This document shows, one piece after another, positions 34,050 to 41,690 of a stretch of DNA of 64,000 bases. Source of the DNA: Mesonia phycicola (GTDB lineage Bacteria > Bacteroidota > Bacteroidia > Flavobacteriales > Flavobacteriaceae); contig NZ_FQYY01000006.1 of the NCBI RefSeq assembly GCF_900141885.1, forward strand, positions 186,001-250,000, in the 5' to 3' direction. The notes beneath the pieces were generated by a model. It saw only the letters and a list, made by a program, of their open reading frames with translations, did no database searches and was not told where the DNA came from. Every line of letters begins with the position of its first letter. Position 1 is the first letter of the stretch. The position numbers and the translations under genes were made by a program.

Positions 34050-34469
34050 ATGGCAGCAAATAGAACATTCACAATGATTAAGCCAGATGGGGTTGAAAAC
34101 GGCCACATAGGAGCAATCTTAGATCAAATTACAGCTTCAGGCTTTAGAATTGTAGCAATGAAACTTACGCAAATGACAACAAGAGATGCAGAAGCATTTT
34201 ACGCAGTTCATAAAGAGCGTCCGTTTTTTGGAGAATTAGTAGAATTTATGACTCGCGGACCTATTGTAGCTGCTATTCTTGAAAAAGATAATGCAGTAGA
34301 AGATTTTAGAACCTTAATTGGTGCTACTAACCCTGAAGAGGCTGCAGAAGGTACTATTAGAAAGAAATTTGCAACTTCTATTGGAGAAAATGCTGTTCAC
34401 GGAAGTGATAGCGATGAGAATGCACAAATTGAAGGTGCTTTTCATTTTGCAGGTAGAGAGCAATTCTAA
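34050..34469 (+). CDS. ndk: Nucleoside-diphosphate kinase
   Basis: Ndk transfers the gamma phosphate of ATP to NDPs through a phospho-histidine. The 139-aa protein is standard length: [45 protein letters not shown], and the active-site His in [10 protein letters not shown] start it at 34050; a 15-residue extension from 34005 is not seen in the family and would include the promoter. It is monocistronic with its own terminator. Confidence 0.97.
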   Translation: MAANRTFTMIKPDGVENGHIGAILDQITASGFRIVAMKLTQMTTRDAEAFYAVHKERPFFGELVEFMTRGPIVAAILEKDNAVEDFRTLIGATNPEEAAEGTIRKKFATSIGENAVHGSDSDENAQIEGAFHFAGREQF

Positions 34470-34489
34470 ACCATACATAACTGTTTATA

Positions 34490-34524
34490 AAAAAACCATT
34501 AGCATTTGCTAATGGTTTTTTTTT
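34490..34524. terminator. Bidirectional terminator
   Basis: Perfect 10-bp stem AACCATTAGC (34494-34503) / GCTAATGGTT (34508-34517), loop ATTT, with eight T after it on the plus strand and an A-run before it, so it can end both ndk and the convergent DUF721 gene. Confidence 0.9.
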
Positions 34525-34541
34525 GCTTGTAATTAATGAAA

Positions 34542-34835
34542 TTATCTGAGTATGAGTTTGGTAATTAGTTTTTTGCCTAATTCTTCGTTCATCATTTTAA
34601 TAATTTTGTCTTTACCGTAGCTTAACTCTTCTCTTAATACAGAAGAAGTTAATTCAATATAAAGAGTATCGTTATTAAGTTTTATAGAAGAGGTATACTT
34701 ATTAATAGCGGGGCCCATTTGTGCTTGCCATATTTCTTTTACATTGACTTTATCTAAACCTTTTTGTAGTTTATTTTTATCAACAAAATTTTTAAGTACA
34801 TCACTTATAGTTTGGTTTTCATTATTTCGTGCCAT
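34542..34835 (-). CDS. DUF721 (DciA-like) protein
   Basis: A 97-aa protein of the DUF721 family. Key features are ISDVLKNFVDKNKLQKGLDKVNVKEIWQAQMGPAINKYTSS, then LYIELTSSVLREELSYGKDKIIKMMNEELG, the KH-like core of this family. In other phyla DUF721 proteins (DciA) help load the replicative helicase. Its place downstream of recF in the same transcript fits a replication-linked role. The start overlaps the lipocalin gene by 14 bp. Confidence 0.9.
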   Translation of the reverse strand: MARNNENQTISDVLKNFVDKNKLQKGLDKVNVKEIWQAQMGPAINKYTSSIKLNNDTLYIELTSSVLREELSYGKDKIIKMMNEELGKKLITKLILR

Positions 34836-35250
34836 CTAAATATCCGTTAAATCGTTGGTAGGTATAAGTTATTCCTCTATTATTTTTTACTATAAATTCA
34901 TTTTCATTCAGCTTTAGTAAAGTCTCTGTCCACTCATCTAATTCTGTTTGGTAGTGAAAAACCCAAGACTCTCCTTGTTGGGAGATAGTGAAATTTTCAG
35001 CATCATTGGTAGCTTTGTAACCGCCTTCTAAAGAAGGTTGTACTTTTTTTCTAATACCATTTAAGTTTTTAACCTCTATAAAATCTACCATTTCATTAAA
35101 TTTAAAAACTATTTCTTTTCCATTTTCTTGTTTTACTTCTTTAATTTCCCAATACCCATTTAAATTTTTTAAGTCTTCCTTTTTGGTAGTGCTACAACTA
35201 AAGCAAAAAGTAACTAAGAAAAGAATTAAAACCGTTTTTTTTATGTTCAT
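34822..35250 (-). CDS. Lipocalin-like lipoprotein
   Basis: A 142-aa lipoprotein with signal and lipobox FSCS (about Cys19), followed by a small antiparallel beta domain: LNGYWEIKEVKQENGKEIVFKFN, AENFTISQQGESWVFHYQT, WTETLLKLNENEFIVKNN, ITYTYQRF. The G.W start and overall pattern suit Bacteroidota lipocalin-like domains. The ligand is unknown. It lies between recF and the DUF721 gene, 4 bp after the recF stop. Confidence 0.8.
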   Translation of the reverse strand: MNIKKTVLILFLVTFCFSCSTTKKEDLKNLNGYWEIKEVKQENGKEIVFKFNEMVDFIEVKNLNGIRKKVQPSLEGGYKATNDAENFTISQQGESWVFHYQTELDEWTETLLKLNENEFIVKNNRGITYTYQRFNGYLDGTK

Positions 35251-35254
35251 AAAC

Positions 35255-36334
35255 TTATAATTTAATTATTTTGTATTGACTTGCATTTGCTTTTACCACA
35301 TTTTCAGTTCTTTCTGCATGGGTGTCACTTATAAAAAGCTGTCCTAAGTCATCTTTAGTAACCAGGTCTACAATTTGTGCAACTCTATTTTCATCTAACT
35401 TATCAAAAACATCATCTAACAACAAAATAGGGTTTACCTTACTTTGTTCTTTCATAAAATCATATTGAGCTAGTTTTAAAGCTATTAAATAAGATTTTTG
35501 TTGGCCTTGAGATCCAAATTTTTTAACAGGATGCCCGTTAATTTTAAACGTAAGATCATCTTTATGCACCCCAACGCTAGTGTATTGTACTGCCATATCT
35601 TTTTGCAGGCTTTTGTCAAGTAAAGTAGATAAATTATCTTCAGTAAGTTGACTTTTATAACTAATACTAACCTTTTCTTTAGAGTTGCTTATACTTTTAT
35701 ATCTTTCTTTAAAAATAGGCGTGAAAGTTTTTAAAAACTCATTTCTTGTTTCGTGAATTTTGGTTCCCATACTATTCATTTGCTCATTATAAATAGAAAG
35801 GGTTGCGCTATCAAAAGTATGGTTGGCCGCAAAGTATTTTAGTAGTGAATTACGCTGAGATAGTGTTTTATTATACTTAACAAGTAAATCTAAATATACT
35901 TTATCGTTTTGAGAGATAATACTATCTATAAATTTTCTTCTAGTTTCACTCCCTTCTACAATTAAATCTCTATCTGCTGGTGAAATAATTACTACGGGTA
36001 TTAAGCCAATGTGTTCACTAAATTTCTCGTATGCTTTAGCATTGCGCTTAATTACTTTTTTATTTCCTTTTTTAACGCTGACTACAATTTTTTCAGTCCT
36101 TTCTAATTTTTCAAACTCACCATCAATAACAAAATAATCTGCGTGATGATTTATATTTTGAGAAGAAACAGGATTAAAATAACTTTTACCATAAGCTAAA
36201 TGATAAATACTATCTAAAATGTTTGTTTTTCCAACCCCATTATAGCCAACTAGGCAATTTATTTTTTCATCAAAATCAAAATTAACAGTTTCAAAATTTT
36301 TGTAATTAAGTAAAGATAATTTTTTTAAGTGCAT
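35255..36334 (-). CDS. recF: DNA replication and repair protein RecF
   Basis: RecF is an SMC-like ATPase that acts with RecO/RecR in loading RecA at gaps. The 359-aa sequence has the Walker [18 protein letters not shown] (about residues 26-42), the signature [18 protein letters not shown], and Walker [16 protein letters not shown]. The ATG at 36334 gives the usual [14 protein letters not shown] start; an in-frame ATG at 36421 would add 29 residues without homology to the family. First gene of a recF-lipocalin-DUF721 transcript. Confidence 0.95.
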   Translation of the reverse strand: MHLKKLSLLNYKNFETVNFDFDEKINCLVGYNGVGKTNILDSIYHLAYGKSYFNPVSSQNINHHADYFVIDGEFEKLERTEKIVVSVKKGNKKVIKRNAKAYEKFSEHIGLIPVVIISPADRDLIVEGSETRRKFIDSIISQNDKVYLDLLVKYNKTLSQRNSLLKYFAANHTFDSATLSIYNEQMNSMGTKIHETRNEFLKTFTPIFKERYKSISNSKEKVSISYKSQLTEDNLSTLLDKSLQKDMAVQYTSVGVHKDDLTFKINGHPVKKFGSQGQQKSYLIALKLAQYDFMKEQSKVNPILLLDDVFDKLDENRVAQIVDLVTKDDLGQLFISDTHAERTENVVKANASQYKIIKL

Positions 36335-36452
36335 AAAACGCTGGTATACAGTAATTTTGTAATTTGTAGATTTTTTTGAGAATACTTCAATATAATGATG
36401 CAAAGTATTGAAAAATAACAAAAAAAATCTCTTTTATATATAAATAAAAATT

Positions 36453-36460
36453 TTATTTTT
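36453..36460 (+). promoter_or_regulatory. -7 promoter box of the TPR-ribH transcript
   Basis: TATTTTTG fits TAnnTTTG and is followed 22 bp later by the ATG at 36483. Confidence 0.6.
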
Positions 36461-36482
36461 GCGCATCAATTAAGATAATTTT

Positions 36483-37274
36483 ATGGCAACATATAAGAAA
36501 AGAGGCTACAAGCCGAAACCTGAAAAGGAGAACGAAGAAATAGGAGAAGAAGAAAATGGATATGTAGAAGGTGAATCTACTACTCAAGAAGTTTTTGACA
36601 ACCTAGATGAAGGTGCAAATAAAACAGAAGAGTGGATTGCTGAAAACCAAAAACCTATTTTAGTAGTTATAGCAGCTGTAGTAGTTGTTGCTTTGGGTTA
36701 CTTGGGGTATCAAAAATTTATTGATGAGCCAAAACAAGGAGAAGCAGCTAACGAAATAGCACAATCTCAAATTTATTTTGAAAACGCTCTAGATGCTTCT
36801 GGTAAAGCTCAAGATTCTTTATACAATTTAGCTTTAACAGGTGGAGCAGGTAAATTTGGTTTCTTAGATATTATTGAAAACTACGGAAATAGTGATGCTG
36901 CTAATTTAGCTAATTACTATGCAGGTATGTCTTACCTTAATACAGGTAAATATGACAAAGCGGTAGAGTATTTAGAAAATTTTTCTAGTGAAGACGAAAT
37001 TTTAGCACCATTAGCTAAAGGAGCTATAGGAGATGCTTTCATGCAATTAGAGCAACCAAAAGAAGCTTTAGGTTATTATGAAGAAGCAGCTAAAATGAGA
37101 ACAAACGATTTTACATCTCCTAAATTTTTATTAAAAGCAGCCATCACTGCTTTAGAGTTAGGAGAGGGATCTAAAGCTGAAGGTTACTTAATGACTATTC
37201 AAGATGAATATGCAGAAGCACCAGAAGCAGATAAAATAGCAGTTTACTTAGGGCAAGCAAAAGCACTTAAATAA
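36483..37274 (+). CDS. Membrane-anchored tetratricopeptide-repeat protein
   Basis: A 263-aa protein with a charged cytoplasmic N-terminus (RRGYKPKP-like KKRGYKPKPEKENEE), one transmembrane helix at about 58-77 (PILVVIAAVVVVALGYLGYQ) and a C-terminal helical repeat region. The TPR signatures are NLANYYAGMSYLNTGKYDKAVEYLENF and GAIGDAFMQLEQPKEALGYYEEAAKM. The layout resembles YfgM-type periplasmic chaperone-scaffold proteins. Its stop codon overlaps the ribH start (TAATG), coupling the two. Confidence 0.85.
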   Translation: MATYKKRGYKPKPEKENEEIGEEENGYVEGESTTQEVFDNLDEGANKTEEWIAENQKPILVVIAAVVVVALGYLGYQKFIDEPKQGEAANEIAQSQIYFENALDASGKAQDSLYNLALTGGAGKFGFLDIIENYGNSDAANLANYYAGMSYLNTGKYDKAVEYLENFSSEDEILAPLAKGAIGDAFMQLEQPKEALGYYEEAAKMRTNDFTSPKFLLKAAITALELGEGSKAEGYLMTIQDEYAEAPEADKIAVYLGQAKALK

Positions 37275-37780
37275 TGGCAACAGCAGGTAAAAACTTATCC
37301 GCTTACGATAAAAATACAATCCCAAACGCGAAAGATTTTCGGTTTGGGATTGTTGTTTCTGAGTGGAATGATGATATAACAGAAAACCTTTTTCAAGGAG
37401 CGTTTGATGTTTTGTTAGAAAACGGAGTTTTAAAAGAAAACATTGTAAGATGGAACGTTCCTGGTAGTTTTGAGCTTATCTACGGATGTAAAAAAATGCA
37501 AGAGTCTTTTGAGATGTTAGATGCAATTATAGCTGTAGGTAATGTAATACAAGGAGAAACAAAACATTTTGATTTTGTTTGTGAAGGTGTTACTCAGGGA
37601 ATTAAAGATTTAAATATACAGTCTGATATACCTGTAATATTTTGCGTACTTACAGATAATGTAAAACAACAATCTATTGACAGAAGTGGAGGTAAACACG
37701 GTAATAAAGGAGCAGAAGCAGGTATTGCCGCTATTAAAATGGCGCAGTTACGTAAAGATGCTAAGTTCTATAAAAATTAA
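37274..37780 (+). CDS. ribH: 6,7-dimethyl-8-ribityllumazine synthase
   Basis: RibH condenses 5-amino-6-ribitylaminouracil with dihydroxybutanone phosphate in riboflavin synthesis. The 168-aa sequence has FRFGIVVSEWNDDITENLFQGA (substrate-binding W), VRWNVPGSFELIYGCKKM, AVGNVIQGETKHFDFVCEGVTQGI with catalytic His of TKHFDFV, and PVIFCVLTDN. The other riboflavin genes are elsewhere, as is usual in flavobacteria. Confidence 0.95.
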   Translation: MATAGKNLSAYDKNTIPNAKDFRFGIVVSEWNDDITENLFQGAFDVLLENGVLKENIVRWNVPGSFELIYGCKKMQESFEMLDAIIAVGNVIQGETKHFDFVCEGVTQGIKDLNIQSDIPVIFCVLTDNVKQQSIDRSGGKHGNKGAEAGIAAIKMAQLRKDAKFYKN

Positions 37781-37810
37781 AAAAAACTTCTTACATACTG
37801 TTAACAAATT

Positions 37811-37843
37811 ATGCCGCTTTAGAGCGGCATTGTTTTTGATTTT
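37811..37843 (+). terminator. Rho-independent terminator
   Basis: ATGCCGCT (37811-37818) / AGCGGCAT (37823-37830) with loop TTAG forms a GC-rich 8-bp stem, followed by TTGTTTTTGATTTT. It ends the TPR-ribH transcript. Confidence 0.8.
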
Positions 37844-37845
37844 AG

Positions 37846-37853
37846 TAACTTTG
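37846..37853 (+). promoter_or_regulatory. -7 promoter box of the small membrane protein-mutL operon
   Basis: TAACTTTG fits TAnnTTTG and lies 15 bp before the ATG at 37869, immediately downstream of the ribH terminator. Confidence 0.6.
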
Positions 37854-37868
37854 AAATAAGCTAAAGTT

Positions 37869-38156
37869 ATGGGAATTTTAAAGACAAGAAAGAATAAACA
37901 ATTCAATTACAATCCTCGTTATTTTGATGATAAAGGAGAGGGTAATCCCTATAAAATAGAATCTAAATTTGATAAATACAGAAAAACCGTTGGTGATAGT
38001 CAAGGGTTTGTTTCTAGGTTTAAAAATGCTTTTGCAGAATTAAAAGACAAGTCTGATAGAGATTCTAACAGAAGAATAATTTATATAGTGGCTATTTTAA
38101 TTTTAGTATTCTTATTTATTATAGACTTTGATTTATCAATTTTCTTCCAAAATTAA
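37869..38156 (+). CDS. Small conserved membrane protein upstream of mutL
   Basis: A 95-aa protein with a basic soluble N-terminus (MGILKTRKNKQFNYNPRYFDDKGEG) and one C-terminal membrane helix at about 68-88 (IIYIVAILILVFLFIIDFDL), so the bulk should face the cytoplasm. I do not recognise a function. Similar proteins in flavobacterial genomes are sometimes labelled riboflavin synthase subunit beta because of the ribH neighbour, but nothing in the sequence supports that. Its stop overlaps the mutL start (TAATG), and a terminator plus promoter separate it from ribH. Confidence 0.85.
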   Translation: MGILKTRKNKQFNYNPRYFDDKGEGNPYKIESKFDKYRKTVGDSQGFVSRFKNAFAELKDKSDRDSNRRIIYIVAILILVFLFIIDFDLSIFFQN

Positions 38157-40033
38157 TGGCAGATATTATTCAATTACTTCCAGATCATGTAGCTAATCAA
38201 ATTGCTGCGGGAGAGGTCGTTCAACGTCCTGCATCCGTAGTGAAAGAATTGCTTGAAAATGCAATTGATGCAGATGCTACTTCTATACAATTATTAATTA
38301 AAGAGGCAGGTAAAACACTTATTCAAGTTTCAGATAATGGAAAAGGAATGAGTGAAACAGATGCGCGTTTATCTTTTGAGCGTCATGCTACTTCTAAAAT
38401 TAAATTAGCAGAAGATCTTTTTCAATTAAAAACAAAAGGGTTTAGAGGGGAGGCTTTAGCTTCTATTGCAGCTATTGCTCATGTAGACTTAAAATCTAAG
38501 CAAGAAGATACAGAAGTAGGTACAGAGATTAAGATAAATGGAACCAAAGTAGAGTTACAACAACCTTGTGTGACCCCAAAGGGAACTGTGGTAAGTGTAA
38601 AAAATTTATTTTTTAATATTCCTGCTAGAAGAAATTTTTTAAAGTCTGATGCGGTAGAATTACGCCATATTATAGATGAATTTCAACGTGTAGCGCTAGC
38701 GCACCCTCAAATAGCTTTTTCATTACACCATAATGGCAATGAGTTATTTCAACTACCATCTTCTAATCACAGGCAACGAATAGTAAATGTGTTTGGCGGG
38801 AAAACCAATGAAAAATTGGTGCCGGTAGAAGAAGAAACAGAGATTTTAAAAGTAGATGGTTTTGTAGGAAAACCAGAATTTGCTAAAAGAACAAAGGGAG
38901 AGCAGTTTTTCTTTGTAAATGATCGTTTTATTAAAAGTCCTTATCTAAATCATGCAGTTACTGCTGCTTTTGAAGGCTTATTAAAAGATAAAACCTATCC
39001 TTCTTATTTTCTGTATTTAACTATAGATCCTAAGCGAATAGATATCAATATTCATCCTACTAAAACAGAAATTAAGTTTGATGATGAACACGCACTCTAT
39101 GCAATTTTAAGAAGTGCTATAAAACATAGTTTGGGGCAGTTTAATGTAGCTCCAGTTTTAGATTTTGATAGAGATGCTAATTTAGATACTCCATATAATT
39201 ATAGTGGTAAGCAAGCAACAAGTCCTGTAATTGAAGTAGATAGAAGTTTTAATCCGTTTGAAAGTGAATCTAAATTTACTTCTAAATCCTCTGGAGGAAA
39301 TGCAAAAAGTAATTACCAATCTTCTTCCTATGCTAAAAAGAATGAAGGTTCTTGGGAAGCTTTATATACTGCTTCAGGCTTAAATTCTGAGCATGAGTCT
39401 AACTTTAGTAACGTAGAGTTTGAGAGTGAAGAAGTGACAGGTAGTTTGTTTGATGATGATAAAAAAACGGAGTCTGGAAATACTTTTCAGCTTCAAAAAA
39501 AATTTATTATCAGTTCTTTAAAAAGTGGTTTACTGGTGATAGATCAGCATAGGGCGCATACCAGAATTTTATATGAAGATCTTTTAAAAAGTATAACGGT
39601 AAAAGCGGCAATTAGTCAGCAATTATTATTTCCGTTAGTACTTCAATTTTCTCAGCAAGAAACCGCTATGTTAAAGGAGTTGAAAGACTCTTTAGTACAA
39701 ACAGGTTTTGTTTTTGAACGTATAGACACCCATGAAGTTGAAATAAAAGGAATACCTAATTTAATTTCAGAAAGTGAAGTTTCTATACTTTTAGATCAAT
39801 TATTGTCAGATTTTGAAAATGAAATACCAGAAAGTGGCTTTACACAAACTGACTTATTGGCAAAATCTTTAGCAAAAAGTATGGCTATTAAAACAGGCGC
39901 GGTTTTAGATAAGGTAGAACAGATTGCAATTGTTAATGGTCTTTTTGCTTGTAAAGAGCCAAACGTGACTCCTTCTAATAGAAGAGTGTTTACTACTTTA
40001 TCTGCAGACGATCTTGAAAAAAAATTCATGTAA
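38156..40033 (+). CDS. mutL: DNA mismatch repair protein MutL
   Basis: MutL links mismatch recognition by MutS to strand incision and removal. The 625-aa protein has an intact GHKL ATPase: VVKELLENAIDADA, IQVSDNGKGMSETDA, HATSKI, FRGEALASIAAIAHVDL and GTVVSVKNLFFNIPARR. A low-complexity linker (about 345-430) precedes the C-terminal dimerisation domain. The endonuclease motif is degenerate: D463 starts DQHRAHTRILYE where DQHAxxExxxxE is expected, and the CPHGRP-type motif is not seen after ACKEPN. The neighbours downstream are two rhomboid protease genes, the first with no spacing. Confidence 0.95.
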   Translation: MADIIQLLPDHVANQIAAGEVVQRPASVVKELLENAIDADATSIQLLIKEAGKTLIQVSDNGKGMSETDARLSFERHATSKIKLAEDLFQLKTKGFRGEALASIAAIAHVDLKSKQEDTEVGTEIKINGTKVELQQPCVTPKGTVVSVKNLFFNIPARRNFLKSDAVELRHIIDEFQRVALAHPQIAFSLHHNGNELFQLPSSNHRQRIVNVFGGKTNEKLVPVEEETEILKVDGFVGKPEFAKRTKGEQFFFVNDRFIKSPYLNHAVTAAFEGLLKDKTYPSYFLYLTIDPKRIDINIHPTKTEIKFDDEHALYAILRSAIKHSLGQFNVAPVLDFDRDANLDTPYNYSGKQATSPVIEVDRSFNPFESESKFTSKSSGGNAKSNYQSSSYAKKNEGSWEALYTASGLNSEHESNFSNVEFESEEVTGSLFDDDKKTESGNTFQLQKKFIISSLKSGLLVIDQHRAHTRILYEDLLKSITVKAAISQQLLFPLVLQFSQQETAMLKELKDSLVQTGFVFERIDTHEVEIKGIPNLISESEVSILLDQLLSDFENEIPESGFTQTDLLAKSLAKSMAIKTGAVLDKVEQIAIVNGLFACKEPNVTPSNRRVFTTLSADDLEKKFM

Positions 40034-40786
40034 ATGGGTAGAATAACAGAAACAGTAAAAGTACTTTTAATAGCTAATATTTTATTTTTTGTTGGAAGCC
40101 AAATTTCAGGAGATTATACCCTGAAGATTTTAGCACTTTGGTTTCCTGAGAATGATAATTTTGGCGTTTGGCAGTTGGTGACACATATGTTTATGCATGG
40201 GGGAGTTTCTCATATTGTATTTAATATGTTTGCTTTGTATATGTTTGGTAGCGTTTTAGAACAAGCTATTGGTAAAAATAGATTTATTTTTCTTTATTTT
40301 TCTTCTGGTTTAGCTGCGGCTGGTTTGCAAATTCTTTTTAGTTATTTAGATTTTAATCCTGGTTTTCAAGCCTGTATTGACGCAGGTATAGATCCTGCTA
40401 CGGTTTATCAATCTTTAGAAAAAGCAGTACAAACAAATCAATACCAATTTTTTTCTGGGGTGTCTCAAGAAATGGTGGTTCAAATGACAGATGCTTATGT
40501 TACACCAATGGTGGGAGCATCTGGAGCAATATTTGGTGTTTTAGCAGCGTTTGCTGTAGTATATCCTAATTTGCCATTGTATATTATGTTTATCCCTATT
40601 CCTATAAAAGCAAAGTACTTGATAGGAGGTTACTTTTTGTTAAATGTTTATTCTGCAGTAACAGGAATGACCCTTTTAGGTCCGTCTAACACAGCATATT
40701 GGGCGCATATTGGAGGGGCGGTAATAGGATTTGTAACTATGTGGTATTGGCAAAAAAATCAATTTAACCAAAATCGTTGGAATTAA
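40034..40786 (+). CDS. Rhomboid family intramembrane serine protease
   Basis: A 250-aa polytopic membrane protease with about six helices. The catalytic serine is in VGASGAIFGVLAAFA (GxSG), and the partner histidine in AYWAHIGGAVIGF. The early HGGVSHIVFNMFALYMFGSVLE is the HxxxN motif region typical of rhomboids. Substrates are unknown. The start follows the mutL stop directly, and the second rhomboid gene begins 1 bp after its end. Confidence 0.93.
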   Translation: MGRITETVKVLLIANILFFVGSQISGDYTLKILALWFPENDNFGVWQLVTHMFMHGGVSHIVFNMFALYMFGSVLEQAIGKNRFIFLYFSSGLAAAGLQILFSYLDFNPGFQACIDAGIDPATVYQSLEKAVQTNQYQFFSGVSQEMVVQMTDAYVTPMVGASGAIFGVLAAFAVVYPNLPLYIMFIPIPIKAKYLIGGYFLLNVYSAVTGMTLLGPSNTAYWAHIGGAVIGFVTMWYWQKNQFNQNRWN

Positions 40787-40787
40787 C

Positions 40788-41678
40788 ATGAATTGGAGAG
40801 ATCAATTACAATATAAATACAACATGGCTGGCGTAGTTGAAAAACTTATCGCTGTCAATGTGCTTGTGTTTATCGTTATATTTCTTCTAAAAGCAATTGC
40901 TTTTTTATTCAATTTTCCGGATGTTATTACTACTTGGCTTGTTTTTCCTAAAGAAATAGGAGAGTTTATTTATAAGCCTTGGACGCTTATTACTTATGCT
41001 TTTATGCATAGTGGAATATGGCATATTTTATCTAATATGCTAATTCTTTATTTTGCAGGTAGAATGTTTCTAACGTTTTTCTCTCCTAAGCGTTTATTGA
41101 ATTATTACTTTTTAGGAGCTATTGCAGGTGCGTTACTGTATATGCTTAGTTATAATATTTTTCCAGCGTTTACCAATGCGGGTAATTCTTATTTATTAGG
41201 TGCCTCTGCAGCGGTAATGGCAGTATTGTTAGGGGTGACTACACAAGCGCCTAACATGCAAGTAAGATTAATGATTATTGGAAATATAAAATTATGGTGG
41301 ATAGCTGCTTTTTTTGTGATTTCAGATATTGTACAAATGCCATTTAATAACCCTGGTGGTCACCTAGCGCATATAGGTGGCGCTTTATTAGGTTTTTTAT
41401 ATACTTCTCAATTACAAAAAGGGACAGATATTGGTTCTTGGTTTGAAAAGTTGGTAGATAGTCTAGTTTCGTTATTTTCTAAAAAAGAAAAAACTCCATT
41501 TAAGAAGGTTTATAAAAATAGAAGCAATACTGCTACACAAAAAACTACAAGTAGCTTTTCTAATTCTGCAGAAAAGCAAAAACAAATAGATAGTATTCTA
41601 GATAAAATAAGCAAAAGCGGTTACGAAAGTTTGAGTAAAGCTGAAAAAGATTTTTTATTTAATGCCGGCAAAGATTAA
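40788..41678 (+). CDS. Second rhomboid family protease with C-terminal tail
   Basis: A 296-aa rhomboid paralogue of the preceding gene. It has the HSGIWHILSNMLILYFAGRMFL motif region, a presumed catalytic serine in LLGASAAVMAVLLG (GASA in place of the usual GxSG), and GHLAHIGGALLGF. After the last helix comes a cytoplasmic tail of about 90 residues that is Lys/Ser-rich and ends SILDKISKSGYESLSKAEKDFLFNAGKD. That ending resembles a conserved flavobacterial rhomboid tail of unknown role. Catalysis is likely since the Ser and His remain. Confidence 0.9.
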   Translation: MNWRDQLQYKYNMAGVVEKLIAVNVLVFIVIFLLKAIAFLFNFPDVITTWLVFPKEIGEFIYKPWTLITYAFMHSGIWHILSNMLILYFAGRMFLTFFSPKRLLNYYFLGAIAGALLYMLSYNIFPAFTNAGNSYLLGASAAVMAVLLGVTTQAPNMQVRLMIIGNIKLWWIAAFFVISDIVQMPFNNPGGHLAHIGGALLGFLYTSQLQKGTDIGSWFEKLVDSLVSLFSKKEKTPFKKVYKNRSNTATQKTTSSFSNSAEKQKQIDSILDKISKSGYESLSKAEKDFLFNAGKD

Positions 41679-41683
41679 CTTTG
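41676..41683 (+). promoter_or_regulatory. -7 promoter box overlapping the rhomboid stop codon
   Basis: TAACTTTG fits TAnnTTTG; its first three bases are the stop codon of the second rhomboid gene. The next ATG is 7 bp after the box, so an internal leaderless transcript for the EEP hydrolase gene is possible. Confidence 0.45.
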
Positions 41684-41690
41684 ATAGTCT

